Origin: M3007 sp965249785
GTDB taxonomy: Bacteria > Bacteroidota > Bacteroidia > Chitinophagales > Saprospiraceae
Direction: 5' to 3'
NCBI GenBank assembly: GCA_965249785.1
Contig: CBDFMU010000022.1
Location: 62,001 to 126,000, forward strand
Length of the DNA: 64,000 nucleotides
Part shown: positions 26,161 through 35,351 of the stretch, in pieces
Numbering within the stretch: the first letter of the stretch is position 1
How the letters are laid out: each line of letters opens with the position of its first letter
Translations under genes and position numbers: made by a program
Notes under the pieces: model-generated
What the model was told of the DNA's origin: nothing
The model's database searches: none
Seen by the model: only the letters and a program-made list of their open reading frames with translations

Positions 26161-26198
26161 TTGACAGGAATATTGATCAAGACCAGAAGTCGTTTTGC

Positions 26199-27536
26199 TC
26201 AGAAGAACACTATTCCGCGCACGGTGACTCCTAATTGATGGATTTGTTCAATGGAAATACTTTGATGACTATTTGGGTTCTGTTCCTGACCAAGACCCCC
26301 GTCTTTTTGCAAGGAAATGCTCGGCAAAGCAGCCTGAATACCAGCATTGACTTCTATGACGCGGCCAATGCGGTAGCCCAATCCCAACTGCCACTTGACT
26401 TGCCAGCGGTTCAGTTTTTCGGTTGCCAGCCGATTTAGTTCGTCCCGACCACTGACTACTTTATAGACCTGATTCTCACTGAATATCCGGGGAGAGGTCT
26501 GGGCCAGGAAAGTATAATTCATGGTAGCACCAATATAGGCGCGCAATTTTCGCACGGGTTGCCAGTAAACTAATAGCGGAGCCTCGATCCGGTGGATGCG
26601 GCGCACGGAAGCCAGGATATTGGTATTGATGCCGGCAAACTGATTGAGGTTGCCGTAGTTACCGGATTGATCGAACACCGCCAATCCATCGGAATATCTT
26701 TCGTACGAATCCTCGGAAATAGTGGTGACGAGCGACTCATCGGAGGCCAGACGTTGCACGGCATATTGTAAACCGCTTCTCAGTCCCCAATGACGCAGTG
26801 GCTGCCAGTCGGCAACCATGCCAATGACACCGCCATTTATTCTGGGCAGACGTTCCGAATTGATACCGGCCATAGGGCCAAATTCCCAACTTGCCCGGTA
26901 TGGCAATTTTTTCGTAACCGCTGTATTACTATAAGCAGGATAGGTAGCAAAATGGAGCGTATCACCCTCTGTTGCTACTGGTGGAGAAAGCATCGGCAAA
27001 CTGGACAGGGCATTTTCCGGCATAGTCGCAGATTGGTCTGGAAGGAATGTCTGTTCCACCATCCCGTTTTCCAGGTTTACTCCATCCGGTACAAGTATTA
27101 CTGACAGTTCATTCGTTGCCATACCATCTTTCATTGCCAACCAGGCTGGCATTGCGGTCGGATGCGCGTTCAAAACATCAGGAGCAGTAGCAGCAGGTTT
27201 GCTGAACGGATGGAGTTTGGTAGACGTAGCAGTATTTTTCGGAGACTCGTTGGATACAGCAGCTACCGTATGGATATTAACGGGTAAATCACTGGCTGAA
27301 GCGCGCTCCGCCAACGGTGCTCCCGAAATAGCTTGGGCAGGTAGTACTGGAAGCGGTTGGGACGTGTGCTGTTGCTGATATAAATACCAGCCAGCAATGC
27401 CCAATACAGGCAATAGCAGCCCGGCAAACCACCAGCCCGCTATCCGACGGCGGCGGCGACGTGGCATCTCTCGATCCAGTATCTGCTGCATAGCTGCCCA
27501 GCCCCGATCAGTATTATATTGTTTTTGTTCTCTCAT
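26199..27536 (-). CDS. Dual-membrane anti-sigma-like protein with C-terminal β-barrel
   Basis: 445 residues with an unusual topology: a short charged cytosolic N-terminus (1-31, ending in six arginines), one inner-membrane helix (about 32-53), a long low-complexity Ala/Pro/Ser/Thr linker (about 54-215), and a C-terminal outer-membrane β-barrel (about 216-445) ending in aromatic VRGIVFF. It follows an ECF sigma factor gene by 91 bp on the same strand. This matches the dual membrane-spanning anti-sigma (Dma) proteins described in Bacteroides, in which one chain links the cytosolic sigma factor to the outer membrane. The N-terminus (RGWAAMQQILDREM) would be the sigma-binding part; that binding is inferred. 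The usual annotation would be outer-membrane β-barrel protein. Confidence 0.75.
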   Translation of the reverse strand: MREQKQYNTDRGWAAMQQILDREMPRRRRRRIAGWWFAGLLLPVLGIAGWYLYQQQHTSQPLPVLPAQAISGAPLAERASASDLPVNIHTVAAVSNESPKNTATSTKLHPFSKPAATAPDVLNAHPTAMPAWLAMKDGMATNELSVILVPDGVNLENGMVEQTFLPDQSATMPENALSSLPMLSPPVATEGDTLHFATYPAYSNTAVTKKLPYRASWEFGPMAGINSERLPRINGGVIGMVADWQPLRHWGLRSGLQYAVQRLASDESLVTTISEDSYERYSDGLAVFDQSGNYGNLNQFAGINTNILASVRRIHRIEAPLLVYWQPVRKLRAYIGATMNYTFLAQTSPRIFSENQVYKVVSGRDELNRLATEKLNRWQVKWQLGLGYRIGRVIEVNAGIQAALPSISLQKDGGLGQEQNPNSHQSISIEQIHQLGVTVRGIVFF

Positions 27537-27627
27537 TTTCCGTGTTAAACTTTGACTGTCAACCGGTTATGCGGGGAGGATTAAAAAAATAGGCAAAATT
27601 GTAAAACGGCTCTTTGCCTTTTGCCTC

Positions 27628-28188
27628 CTATTGTGCATCACTGATAGCCCATTGTCGCTGTAGTAGATCGCGCAACTTCTGCCGGGCAGTACTCAGGTGC
27701 CATTTGGAAGTACCCTCGCTCATTTCCAGCGTCACGGCTATTTCCGCATGGGTATAGCCTTCAATAGCATACAGCCGAAAAACCTCTTGCGACATGGGGG
27801 GCAAAGTCCGCACCGCCTTCAAAATATCCTCTTCATAGAAGCTATCATAGCCGTTTTCCGGCACCACTTCGTCGCGCTCTTCCAACACCAGAAAATGCAG
27901 GTAACGCGCATTGTTACGAAAGTGATCGGCCATACTGTGATACACCAGGCGACGTACCCAACCTTCCAGGCTTCCGCGAAAAGCAAACGTGTGGATTTTT
28001 TGAAAAACCCGTAGAAACCCGGTGTTGACTATTTCGGTCGCCGTATCCGTGTCGCGGGTGTAGCGATGACACATCCGCAGCATATCCGGGAAGAAACGAC
28101 GGTACAGCACCTCCTGGGCGCGACGGTCATTGGCGGCACAGCCGTCTACCAATTCCTGTTCCGTATAGCGTTTTTTGCCGAATATCAT
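27628..28188 (-). CDS. ECF RNA polymerase sigma factor
   Basis: 186-residue sigma-70 family protein with only regions 2 and 4. Region 2 (about 25-95) shows VLYRRFFPDMLRMCHRYTRD, then DTATEIVNTGFLRVFQKIHTF and the RGSLEGWVRRLVYHSMADHFR end. Region 4 (about 125-180) shows LPPMSQEVFRLYAIEGYTHA and the HTH AEIAVTLEMSEGTSKWHLSTA. Such sigma factors redirect RNA polymerase to envelope-response genes. The gene directly downstream encodes a dual-membrane anti-sigma-like protein, so the pair is likely a signal unit running from the outer membrane to transcription. Its own promoter region has only a near-consensus TATATTTA box. Start is the first ATG and fits the family length. Confidence 0.92.
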   Translation of the reverse strand: MIFGKKRYTEQELVDGCAANDRRAQEVLYRRFFPDMLRMCHRYTRDTDTATEIVNTGFLRVFQKIHTFAFRGSLEGWVRRLVYHSMADHFRNNARYLHFLVLEERDEVVPENGYDSFYEEDILKAVRTLPPMSQEVFRLYAIEGYTHAEIAVTLEMSEGTSKWHLSTARQKLRDLLQRQWAISDAQ

Positions 28189-28286
28189 GCAGGGGTAAAT
28201 ATAATGTGCTAAATCTAGTACAGCAGTAATATCTTCACTACCTCAAAGACTGTCAATGCGGACAAATGGTTGGGTCGCGCTGTAAA

Positions 28287-28787
28287 TTATTCAAAAGTAG
28301 CCATTTCTTTCCGCTTTTTCAATTTAAACGACCACGTAATAGTAATACGCGAAGCCAGCTGACCATCCGGTAATTCGCCGCTAGACACCATTGTCAAAGT
28401 CTCCGCTGCTCCCGATTGCACGATGCGCCCGATTAATTGCTCCACCTCTTTCCCGGCTGTACAAGTAAACAGCAGCGTGTCATCTGCTTTTTTGAAAAAC
28501 GCCGCTTCTACCTGCGTCACCAGCATAGAAATCGGTGGTTGCTCCTGCAAATGCGCCAGACACAACAGCCCGGTAGAGAGTTCGCCCGCCGCACACTGCG
28601 CCGCAAAGTAAGTGGATCGAAAAGGATTCTGCGAACGCCAGCCGTAGGGCAAAGACACCACCGCCCGGTCGCCGTCGCAGGCACGTACCCCAATCCCCAT
28701 AAACCAGGCAGCGGGCAATTTCCAGCACAAAAAAAGACGCATTTGCCAGGGGGAATTGGTGCGACGAAGAAACTGTAGTCTGGTCAT
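28287..28787 (-). CDS. DUF4442 hotdog-fold (thioesterase-like) protein
   Basis: I start at 28787 (MTRLQFLRRTNSPWQMRLF) because this is the conserved start of the family; the upstream ATG at 28847 adds a non-conserved tail. The product is about 166 residues with the DUF4442 pattern: PAAWFMGIGVRACDGDRAVVSLPYGWRSQNPF in pieces, then STYFAAQCAAGELSTGLL and a C-terminal strand bundle. The fold is that of acyl-CoA thioesterases (PaaI/YiiD-like), but no activity is established for this group. It stands alone between the sigma factor and YkuK, 98 bp upstream of the sigma gene on the same strand. Membership is fairly sure; substrate unknown. Confidence 0.75.
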   Translation of the reverse strand: MTRLQFLRRTNSPWQMRLFLCWKLPAAWFMGIGVRACDGDRAVVSLPYGWRSQNPFRSTYFAAQCAAGELSTGLLCLAHLQEQPPISMLVTQVEAAFFKKADDTLLFTCTAGKEVEQLIGRIVQSGAAETLTMVSSGELPDGQLASRITITWSFKLKKRKEMATFE

Positions 28788-29044
28788 TTTTGAAGGTGAA
28801 ATTTGGTTTAAAAAGGGGGTAGAAAAAAGGTGTAGCAGGCGTAGCAAAGTTTAGGATGGTACTATTCTGCGATGCGGGAACTATTGGCAACGACCGCTAG
28901 TTTAAATTAATCGTTAATTATGCCCAAAGCAAACAACTATTCCGGGGAATTCCGGCATATTTGAGGCATTAATTTTAATTGCCCTCGTCTTTGACGAATT
29001 AAATAAACCAGTTTTAGTCGGCATTTCTACCAAACATTACACTT

Positions 29045-29515
29045 ATGCAATGGAGAAAACTGAACGGCCAGCGCATTGAGCAGCCGTTACTTACTGCTGT
29101 GGAAGAGACCATTCGCCGGGAAACGGCAGAAGGGTACAAGTTGAAAGTTTGCATTGGCACCGATTCGCAAGTGATCGGCAGCGAGGTACACTTCGCTTCG
29201 GTCATCGTGTTTTTGCGCGAAAAGCGCGGTGGTTTTATGTTTATTTCTAACGAGCGAATGCAGCGTAAAATGAGCATTCGGGAACGCATGATCCTCGAGG
29301 TCGGGCGTTCTGTGGAGGTCGCTTATTCGCTCTGCGAATTGCTGGACAAGTACGATGTGGCCCTCGAGGTGCACGCCGACATTAACACCGACCCAAACTT
29401 TGAAAGCAACACCGCCCTCAAAGAAGCGATGGGCTACATCCTCAGCATGGGCTTTGTGTTCAAGGCTAAGCCGGATGCGTTTGCTTCTTCGTGCTGCGCC
29501 GATAAGGTGATTTAG
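29045..29515 (+). CDS. YkuK-family RNase H-like protein (DUF458)
   Basis: 156 residues covering the whole DUF458/YkuK domain, an RNase H-like fold. Visible strands and motifs include VCIGTDSQVIGSEVHFASVI with the first acidic residue, then RMILEVGRSVEVAYSLCELL, and VALEVHADINTDPNFESN with further acidic positions. In Bacillus and others the protein is uncharacterised, with a possible role in nucleic acid handling or spore processes; the activity is unproved. It is monocistronic: a strong terminator follows 46 bp after the stop and the upstream gene is divergent. Start chosen at the first ATG (MQWRKLNGQ). Confidence 0.85.
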   Translation: MQWRKLNGQRIEQPLLTAVEETIRRETAEGYKLKVCIGTDSQVIGSEVHFASVIVFLREKRGGFMFISNERMQRKMSIRERMILEVGRSVEVAYSLCELLDKYDVALEVHADINTDPNFESNTALKEAMGYILSMGFVFKAKPDAFASSCCADKVI

Positions 29516-29560
29516 AGCGGTTGACAGTCCAGTTTTCCAGAAATAATAGCCTTGTGTACA

Positions 29561-29595
29561 ACAGGGGTGACTCTTCGTCGCCCCTGTTTTTTTTT
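29561..29595 (+). terminator. Intrinsic terminator of ykuK
   Basis: 11-bp stem ACAGGGGTGAC / GTCGCCCCTGT with one wobble pair, a 5-nt loop and a run of nine T. Textbook rho-independent form. Confidence 0.9.
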
Positions 29596-29839
29596 GTTTT
29601 GGTAAATGAAATATACACTTTGTTCGTTTTTGAGCGAATGTTAGCCGCTGTCTGTCGAAACGCTGGGGAGTGTCTCCACAATTTCATCATTTTTGCGCCG
29701 TTTTCCCACCAAATGCGCCCTGATGGCCAGGATTGGTACGATTCGAATATTCTATTTCGTTGAAAGCAAACGATTTAGAGGGTGTAAAGGAGGATGCTGT
29801 ACCAAGCCATAACTTATAACTCATAACTTATAACTTTTC
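29596..29839. other. Spacer before the M16 peptidase pair
   Basis: No gene is supported here. A 16-codon ATG frame near 29714 is too short to call. The last 35 bp are repeats of the word ATAACTTATAACT, one of the amplified spacer words seen throughout this window. Confidence 0.5.
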
Positions 29840-31159
29840 ATGCGTCCATTCCTTTTCCTTCCCCTCCTGTTAGCGGGGTTATTTTCTTCGGCTTTTGGTC
29901 AAAATATTCAATTCACCGAATATGATCTGCCAAACGGGCTAAAAGTGCTGCTCCACGAAGACCATTCTACGCCCATCGTGGCCGTTTCGGTGATGTATCA
30001 CGTGGGTTCCAAGAATGAAAGCCCGGAGCGTACTGGCTTTGCCCACTTTTTTGAACACCTGCTGTTTGAAGGCTCGGACAATATCAAGCGCGGCGAATTT
30101 GATGATTATATCAATAATGCCGGTGGGTACAATAATGCCAACACCTGGTACGACCGCACTTACTACTACGAAGTGTTGCCCAGCAATCAACTGGCCCTCG
30201 GACTTTGGCTCGAAAGTGAGCGCATGATGCACGCCAAAGTCGAGAAAGTCGGCATCGAAACCCAACGCCAGGTCGTCAAAGAAGAACGTCGCCAACGTAT
30301 TGATAATCAGCCTTATGGCCGCTTATTGGAAGAGACCATGAAGCGGACTTTTACGGTTCACCCGTACAAAAGTTCGGTGATTGGCAGCATGGCGCACCTG
30401 GATGCAGCGAAAGAAGAGGACTACGTCAATTTTTATAAATCCTTTTATCGGCCCGACAATGCTATTCTGTCCATCGCCGGCGATATTGATGTAGCGCAAA
30501 CCAAGCAACTGATTGATGCTTATTTCAAAGACATTTCGCGCGGCCAAGGGGTTGTGTTTCGCCCAAAAGTGGTGGAGCCGCCGCTGACCCGCGAGGTGCG
30601 CGATACGGTGTATGATAATGTACAACTGCCAGCCGTGATTTTTAGCTACCACATTCCGGCGCAGGGTACCAAGGATTTTTATGCGGTAAAAATGTTGGGC
30701 ATGCTCCTCAGTCAGGGCGAAAGCAGCCGGATGAACAAAAAAATCGTGGACGAGCAGCAAAAAGCCGTCGCCGCTGGTTCTTTTGCCCTCGAACTCGAAG
30801 ATCCAGGGGCCAATATCTGCTACGCCATCGCCAACGTGGGCGTGAATCCTGCCGATCTGGAGCAGTCTATGAACGACATTATCACCGATGTACAGACCAA
30901 CCTGATCCCGGAAACGGACTTGACCAAGATCCAAAACCAGGTGGAAAACGATTTCGTGACGGCCAACGACAAAGTGGCTGGTATAGCCGAAAGTCTGGCC
31001 AACTACGAAATGTACTATGGCGATGCCAACCTGATCAACACCGAACTGGATCGTTATCGCCAGGTGACCCGCGAAGACCTGAAACGCGTGGCCAATCAAT
31101 ATTTTAATAAGAAAGCCCGCGTGGTGTTGTACTGGTTGCCGAAACCGAAGACGCCGTAA
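29840..31159 (+). CDS. M16 zinc metallopeptidase, catalytic member
   Basis: 439 residues with a Sec signal peptide ending SAFGQ, so periplasmic. The inverted zinc motif HFFEH (His69-Glu72-His73) is intact and is followed about 70 residues later by the expected glutamate region (ESERMMHAKV...). Two M16 halves are visible: the peptidase domain (about 20-200) and the inactive domain (about 200-420). M16 enzymes degrade peptides up to several kDa inside a clam-shell chamber. It is followed by a second M16 protein lacking the zinc motif, the usual active/inactive partner pair of Bacteroidota. Candidate substrates include signal peptides or secreted peptides; nothing more precise is visible. Confidence 0.92.
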   Translation: MRPFLFLPLLLAGLFSSAFGQNIQFTEYDLPNGLKVLLHEDHSTPIVAVSVMYHVGSKNESPERTGFAHFFEHLLFEGSDNIKRGEFDDYINNAGGYNNANTWYDRTYYYEVLPSNQLALGLWLESERMMHAKVEKVGIETQRQVVKEERRQRIDNQPYGRLLEETMKRTFTVHPYKSSVIGSMAHLDAAKEEDYVNFYKSFYRPDNAILSIAGDIDVAQTKQLIDAYFKDISRGQGVVFRPKVVEPPLTREVRDTVYDNVQLPAVIFSYHIPAQGTKDFYAVKMLGMLLSQGESSRMNKKIVDEQQKAVAAGSFALELEDPGANICYAIANVGVNPADLEQSMNDIITDVQTNLIPETDLTKIQNQVENDFVTANDKVAGIAESLANYEMYYGDANLINTELDRYRQVTREDLKRVANQYFNKKARVVLYWLPKPKTP

Positions 31160-31310
31160 AAAATGTGGAGAAAAAGGGTGGAGGAGAAGGGGTTGAGAAA
31201 TCTTAAAACCTCTTTTGCCCTTTACACTTTCTCTAAACCTGCTCCATATTTTTTTCTCAACTTCTCAACCTTTTTTCTCAACCCCTCAACCTCCTATCTA
31301 AACATTTACC

Positions 31311-33491
31311 ATGAAAAAAATACTCAGTTTAACTATATTTTCCATTTCACTTTTGCTGGCCTGCACCCCCAAGTCGGGCAACAAAATGAGCAGTACCCCG
31401 TCCGGTAAGACCACCTCGCCTGAGATGGCGGCTACGGGCAAAGCCCCACACATTCCTATCCCCACCGGCGACGTGCGCAAGATGGCTCCCAAAGCGGGCG
31501 ACGCACCGCGCATCCAGATCGGCAAAGCGCAGACTTTCAAGCTGGATAATGGCTTGACGGTCATCGTGGTCGAGAACCACAAATTGCCTAAGGTCAATTA
31601 TCGGGTATTCGTGGACAATGATCCCGTGCTCGAAAAAGACGCTACGGGCTATGTGCAACTCATGGGCGAACTCCTGACCAAAGGTACCAAAACGCGCACC
31701 AAGGCCCAGATTGATGAGGAAATTGATTTTATCGGGGCCAGCCTGTCTTCGGACCCCAACGGCATATCAGGTGGCTGCCTGACCAGACATTCCACGAAAT
31801 TGCTCGATTTGATGTCGGACGTGCTGCTCCACCCCACTTTTCCGGCAGAAGAACTGGACAAAGCCAAACGCCGCGAAGAGAGTAATCTGGCGCAGCAAAA
31901 AGACGATGCCAATGCCATTGCCAATAATGTCGCCTCCGTATTGCGGTACGGCAAAAGTCACCCTTACGGCGAGATCATGACTGAGGCTACGTTGGCAAAG
32001 ATTACACTGGACCAGATTAAAGGCCATTATAACACGTTTTTTAAGCCAAATATTTCCTATTTCGTCATCACCGGCGACATTACGAAGGATAAGGCCGAGC
32101 AATATGCCAAGCAATATTTTGGCCAGTGGCAACGCGCTGAAGTGCCCAAAGCCGATCATGGCCTGCCGCGCGCCCCGGAAAAAACGGAGGTAGATTTTGT
32201 CAACAAACCCGGTGCCGTGCAGTCGGTCATCAATATTACTTATCCGGTGGAATTGCAACCGGGAACACCAGATGTCATCAGCGCACGGCTGGCCAACGCC
32301 GTACTCGGCGGCTACTTCAATAGCCGGGTGAATGCTAACCTGCGCGAGGGCCACGGCTGGACCTACGGTGCTCGCACGGGCCTCACCCCCGATCAGTTGG
32401 TGGGTTCCTTCAACGGTTCGGCCAGCGTACGCAATGCGGTGACGGATAGCTCGATCACGGAATTTATCAAGGAAATGAACCGTCTGCGCACCGAAAAGGT
32501 GCCGACCGCGGAATTGCAAGTGGTGAAAAACGTGTTGGCGGGTCAGTTTTCGCAAAGCCTGGAGGAGCCGGGCACGGTGGCCACCTTTGCGCTCACTATC
32601 GCCCGTTTTGGTTTACCCGCCGATTATTATGAAAAGTATCTGGAAGTGCTGCAAAGCGTGACCGCCGAAGAGGTGCAGGCGATGGCCAAAAAATATGTTC
32701 ATCCAGAAAAAGCGCATATCGTGGTGGTGGGCAACAACGACGATGTCGCCGAGCGCCTCAAACAGTTTTCGCCCGATGCCACGCTGAACTACTATGACGC
32801 TTACGGCAATCCTGTGAAACCGATGAGTGCCGTCGTAGTACCCACGGGCATGACGGCGGAGAAAGTGATTGATGCGTATGTGGCAGCGATTGGTGGAAAA
32901 GATAAGATCAACACTATCAAGGATTTGCAGACTACTTCCGAGATGAAAACGCCGGGACCACTCTTCGCGGTAAAAACGTACCAGAAAGGCGGCAACAAAA
33001 TTATGGTGGATATTTCCATGAATGGCAACCCGATGTCGAAACAAATATATGATGGCCAAAAAGCCGGACAGGTGGCTATGGGGCAGAATCAAAACCTTAC
33101 GGGTCAGGAACTGGGCGACCTGAAAGAGCAGGCGATGTTTGCCAAGGAGGCCGCTTACCAAAGTGGCGGCTACAAACTGCTGCTCAAAGGGGGCGAAGAG
33201 GTGAACGGCTCCAACGCTTATGTAGTGGAAGTGGAACGCCCGGACGGCAAGAAAAGCACCGAATATTACGATATGAAATCCGGGCTGAAAGTCCGCGAGG
33301 TCAGTCCCGGCACGGGTGCCGACGGCCAGCCCGCCATGCAAATGGTAGATATGTCGGACTATCAACCAGCCAACGGCGTACTGTTGCCACATTTACTGAC
33401 TGTCACAGGCTTGCTGCCAGTACCCGTAAAAATCGTGGTGAAAGAAGTCAAAGTCAATGGGGGCATAGACGATGCCATGTTTAAGTTTTAG
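31311..33491 (+). CDS. M16-like lipoprotein, catalytically inactive partner
   Basis: 726-residue lipoprotein (lipobox LLLAC, Cys18). The M16 fold starts near residue 70 (KLDNGLTVIVVENHKLPKVN), but at the position of HxxEH it has a sequence around VQLMGELLTKGTKTRT, so zinc cannot be held. The R/Y pair region is present further on (NSRVNANLREGHGWTYGA), as in partner subunits that complete the active chamber. A C-terminal extension (about 510-726) resembles outer-membrane lipoprotein-sorting-like β domains. It sits 151 bp behind the catalytic subunit, and a spacer of CTCAACC words separates them. The pair most likely acts as a heterodimer at the periplasmic membrane face. Confidence 0.9.
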   Translation: MKKILSLTIFSISLLLACTPKSGNKMSSTPSGKTTSPEMAATGKAPHIPIPTGDVRKMAPKAGDAPRIQIGKAQTFKLDNGLTVIVVENHKLPKVNYRVFVDNDPVLEKDATGYVQLMGELLTKGTKTRTKAQIDEEIDFIGASLSSDPNGISGGCLTRHSTKLLDLMSDVLLHPTFPAEELDKAKRREESNLAQQKDDANAIANNVASVLRYGKSHPYGEIMTEATLAKITLDQIKGHYNTFFKPNISYFVITGDITKDKAEQYAKQYFGQWQRAEVPKADHGLPRAPEKTEVDFVNKPGAVQSVINITYPVELQPGTPDVISARLANAVLGGYFNSRVNANLREGHGWTYGARTGLTPDQLVGSFNGSASVRNAVTDSSITEFIKEMNRLRTEKVPTAELQVVKNVLAGQFSQSLEEPGTVATFALTIARFGLPADYYEKYLEVLQSVTAEEVQAMAKKYVHPEKAHIVVVGNNDDVAERLKQFSPDATLNYYDAYGNPVKPMSAVVVPTGMTAEKVIDAYVAAIGGKDKINTIKDLQTTSEMKTPGPLFAVKTYQKGGNKIMVDISMNGNPMSKQIYDGQKAGQVAMGQNQNLTGQELGDLKEQAMFAKEAAYQSGGYKLLLKGGEEVNGSNAYVVEVERPDGKKSTEYYDMKSGLKVREVSPGTGADGQPAMQMVDMSDYQPANGVLLPHLLTVTGLLPVPVKIVVKEVKVNGGIDDAMFKF

Positions 33492-33576
33492 TCACGGCGG
33501 GTTTAGCCGCTGCTTTTGGTATAGAAATGTTTGTACCCTCCTTCGTCTGAAAATGGCTTCGGTGGGTAAAAAAAAC

Positions 33577-33584
33577 TACTTTTG
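33577..33584 (+). promoter_or_regulatory. TACTTTTG promoter-like element ahead of a hairpin
   Basis: Exact TAnnTTTG match. Transcription from here would run directly into the hairpin at 33586-33619, so it may drive a tiny RNA or an attenuated yajC transcript. Confidence 0.4.
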
Positions 33585-33585
33585 C

Positions 33586-33619
33586 GCACCCTGTGGCTTC
33601 GGCGGCAGGGTGCTTTTTT
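33586..33619 (+). terminator. Intrinsic terminator after the M16 pair
   Basis: 8-bp stem GCACCCTG / CAGGGTGC with a 12-nt loop and six T. It lies 95 bp after the M16-like gene and just downstream of a promoter-like box. Confidence 0.8.
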
Positions 33620-33713
33620 CATGTTAAAAATTTTTGATTGACGAATGCAGATTACATGATTGCTGATTTTTGATGTTTCCTGTATTTATCATTTATAATT
33701 CATCATTTTTTCT

Positions 33714-34013
33714 ATGTTACAATTCATTTTTCTACAAGCACCCACCTCTGGCATGGCCAATCTACAACTCTTATTGCCTTTTTTGATCCTGATCGTCTTC
33801 TACTTCTTTATTTTTCGTCCGCAGATCCGGCGGCAGAAAGACCAGCAGAAGTTTGCCGATAGCCTGAAAGAAGGCATGGAAGTCGTCACCACCTCGGGTA
33901 TTATCGGACGCATCACCAAAATAGATGGCAACGTAGTGCGCCTCATGGTAGACGAAAAAACTTTCATGCGTGTAGTGCGCCAAACCATCACCAGCGAATA
34001 CAAACCAGCCTAA
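33714..34013 (+). CDS. yajC: Preprotein translocase subunit YajC
   Basis: 99 residues, the normal length. One N-terminal membrane helix (about 18-38, LQLLLPFLILIVFYFFIFRP) is followed by the conserved RPQxRRQK stretch and a small cytosolic β domain (EGMEVVTTSGIIGRITKIDG). YajC joins SecDF with the SecYEG translocon and supports protein export. Its stop overlaps the next start (TAATG), so the two genes are co-translated. SecDF is not in the window. The region before the gene is a short-word spacer (ATTGATGA-like) after a terminator. Identification is secure. Confidence 0.93.
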   Translation: MLQFIFLQAPTSGMANLQLLLPFLILIVFYFFIFRPQIRRQKDQQKFADSLKEGMEVVTTSGIIGRITKIDGNVVRLMVDEKTFMRVVRQTITSEYKPA

Positions 34014-34876
34014 TGCGCAGGCAATTTTCTCGTACTGTTTGGGGCATTCTTCTCGCGACTTTGGGCGTAGTCACCAATGGCCACGCCCAAAGTCCGTGGG
34101 TGCGCAGCAAGGCAGGTTTCTATTTACAGGCGGCCTGGCAGACCATTCCGCGCTACGAAACGCTGTACAGCACTACGGGGAAAGAGCAGGCCCTGGATCG
34201 TCGGCTCACCGAAAATACGCTCCAGCTGTATGGAGAATACGGCATTACACGCCATACTACCCTGGTAGTCAGTTTACCTTATCGCTTTCAGAAAGCAGGC
34301 CAGTTCCTGGAAAATACCCCGTTGCCGCAGACCAGCGCGGGGACTTTGAGTGGCCTGGGGAATGCTTCGTTGGGGCTGCGGCATTCCATCTTACGTGGCC
34401 AATGGCCGCTTACGGGCTTCCTGCGCGTGGATTTGCCGGTGAATCGCTATAATAACAATTCCGGTTTGCGAACTGGCTACCGTGCGCTCACCGTGTTGCC
34501 GATGTTGAGTACAGGGAACGGTTTTGCAAAATCTTACTGGTTTGCCTACGCGGGTTACGCCTTGCGCACGCGCAATTACAATGCTTATACCAATGCGGGA
34601 GTAGAAGCAGGCTACCACTTCCGAAAAATTTGGACCATTGCTTTTTCCGAATTAGTGCTGCCTACGCCAAGCGACCGCGAACCTGATTTGAGCACCAATA
34701 ATGGGCGTACTGGCTTATACGTGAACGATCAGGGATACTGGTCGCTGGGGTTAAAAGGTATTTTTGAAATCCATCGCTTTTGGGGTGTTACGGCCTCCGT
34801 GGCGGGCGCAGGCTGGGGGCAGCTGGTGCCGCAACGGCCTGCTTTTGGGCTGGGCGGTTATTTCAAGTGGGATTGA
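34013..34876 (+). CDS. Outer-membrane β-barrel protein coupled to yajC
   Basis: 287 residues with a signal peptide ending GHAQ and then alternating hydrophobic/polar strands all the way to FGLGGYFKWD, where the C-terminus carries an aromatic residue two before the end, as in outer-membrane barrels. The pattern of strands (LQLYGEYGITRHTTLVVSLPY, LSGLGNASLGLRHSIL) resembles MetA-pathway/transporter-like barrels of 12-14 strands. No ligand or function is known. The start overlaps the yajC stop by one base (TAATG), so translation is coupled, which is unusual for an outer-membrane protein. Confidence is good for topology, none for function. Confidence 0.75.
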   Translation: MRRQFSRTVWGILLATLGVVTNGHAQSPWVRSKAGFYLQAAWQTIPRYETLYSTTGKEQALDRRLTENTLQLYGEYGITRHTTLVVSLPYRFQKAGQFLENTPLPQTSAGTLSGLGNASLGLRHSILRGQWPLTGFLRVDLPVNRYNNNSGLRTGYRALTVLPMLSTGNGFAKSYWFAYAGYALRTRNYNAYTNAGVEAGYHFRKIWTIAFSELVLPTPSDREPDLSTNNGRTGLYVNDQGYWSLGLKGIFEIHRFWGVTASVAGAGWGQLVPQRPAFGLGGYFKWD

Positions 34877-35351
34877 ACTCGATCCTTTGCGGGATAAAAC
34901 CTCGTTCGTCCGCGACTAATAAGCAGGTTAAAAACTAACAGCGATTTTCTTGAGTACCAACGCTGGCTTAAACCTTACAATATTCCAATTATAGCTTGCC
35001 TATTTGCCACTATAGTCAACGCAGAGTGGTTTTGAACAAAATGAAATGTAACCTACTGAGTAACCTACTGAGGATCAAAAACTAAACCTTTTTAAACGTT
35101 CTAAACCACTCTAAACAGGCTATATGTCTTATACTTCAATAGAAGGATACAAGTATTTGAAAATCTGATTAAACATTTGATAATCAGTCAATTAATCGAA
35201 TCCTAAAATATTCAAATACTCTGAACAATTTAGATTACACTATACTTATCCCGCTCAGAAAAATAGAAAAAAGTAATTTGCCAGGCATAGAGAAAGCTAG
35301 CCAATCTTCGGCACTTTTTTTTACCTGAAAAATGGACAAGCAGCTATTAAT
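34877..35351. other. 475-bp spacer holding repeat R3
   Basis: No coding potential is supported. It contains the dispersed repeat R3 (35011-35116), a duplicated AACCTACTGAG word at about 35050-35072, and an AT-rich 230-bp stretch up to the hybrid kinase start with several ATTTGA/TCAAAT inversions. Confidence 0.6.
35011..35116 (+). repeat. Dispersed upstream repeat, copy R3
   Basis: Two blocks match R1 and R2 in the same order and orientation relative to the downstream gene: a 26-bp block with CGCAGAGTGGTTTTGAA (3 differences from R1) and a 44-bp block with CTAAACCTTTTTAAAC (3 differences from R1). The DNA between the blocks is not conserved. Confidence 0.8.

Noticed and set aside
29714..29764. 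Short ATG frame after a promoter-like ATTTTTG
   Set aside because: Only 16 codons, no conserved product and no conserved neighbours; kept as spacer.
31767..32555. 262-codon minus-strand frame inside the M16-like gene
   Set aside because: It is antisense to a clearly conserved lipoprotein and has no recognisable domain; similar shadows occur at 30323-31099 and 32613-33392.
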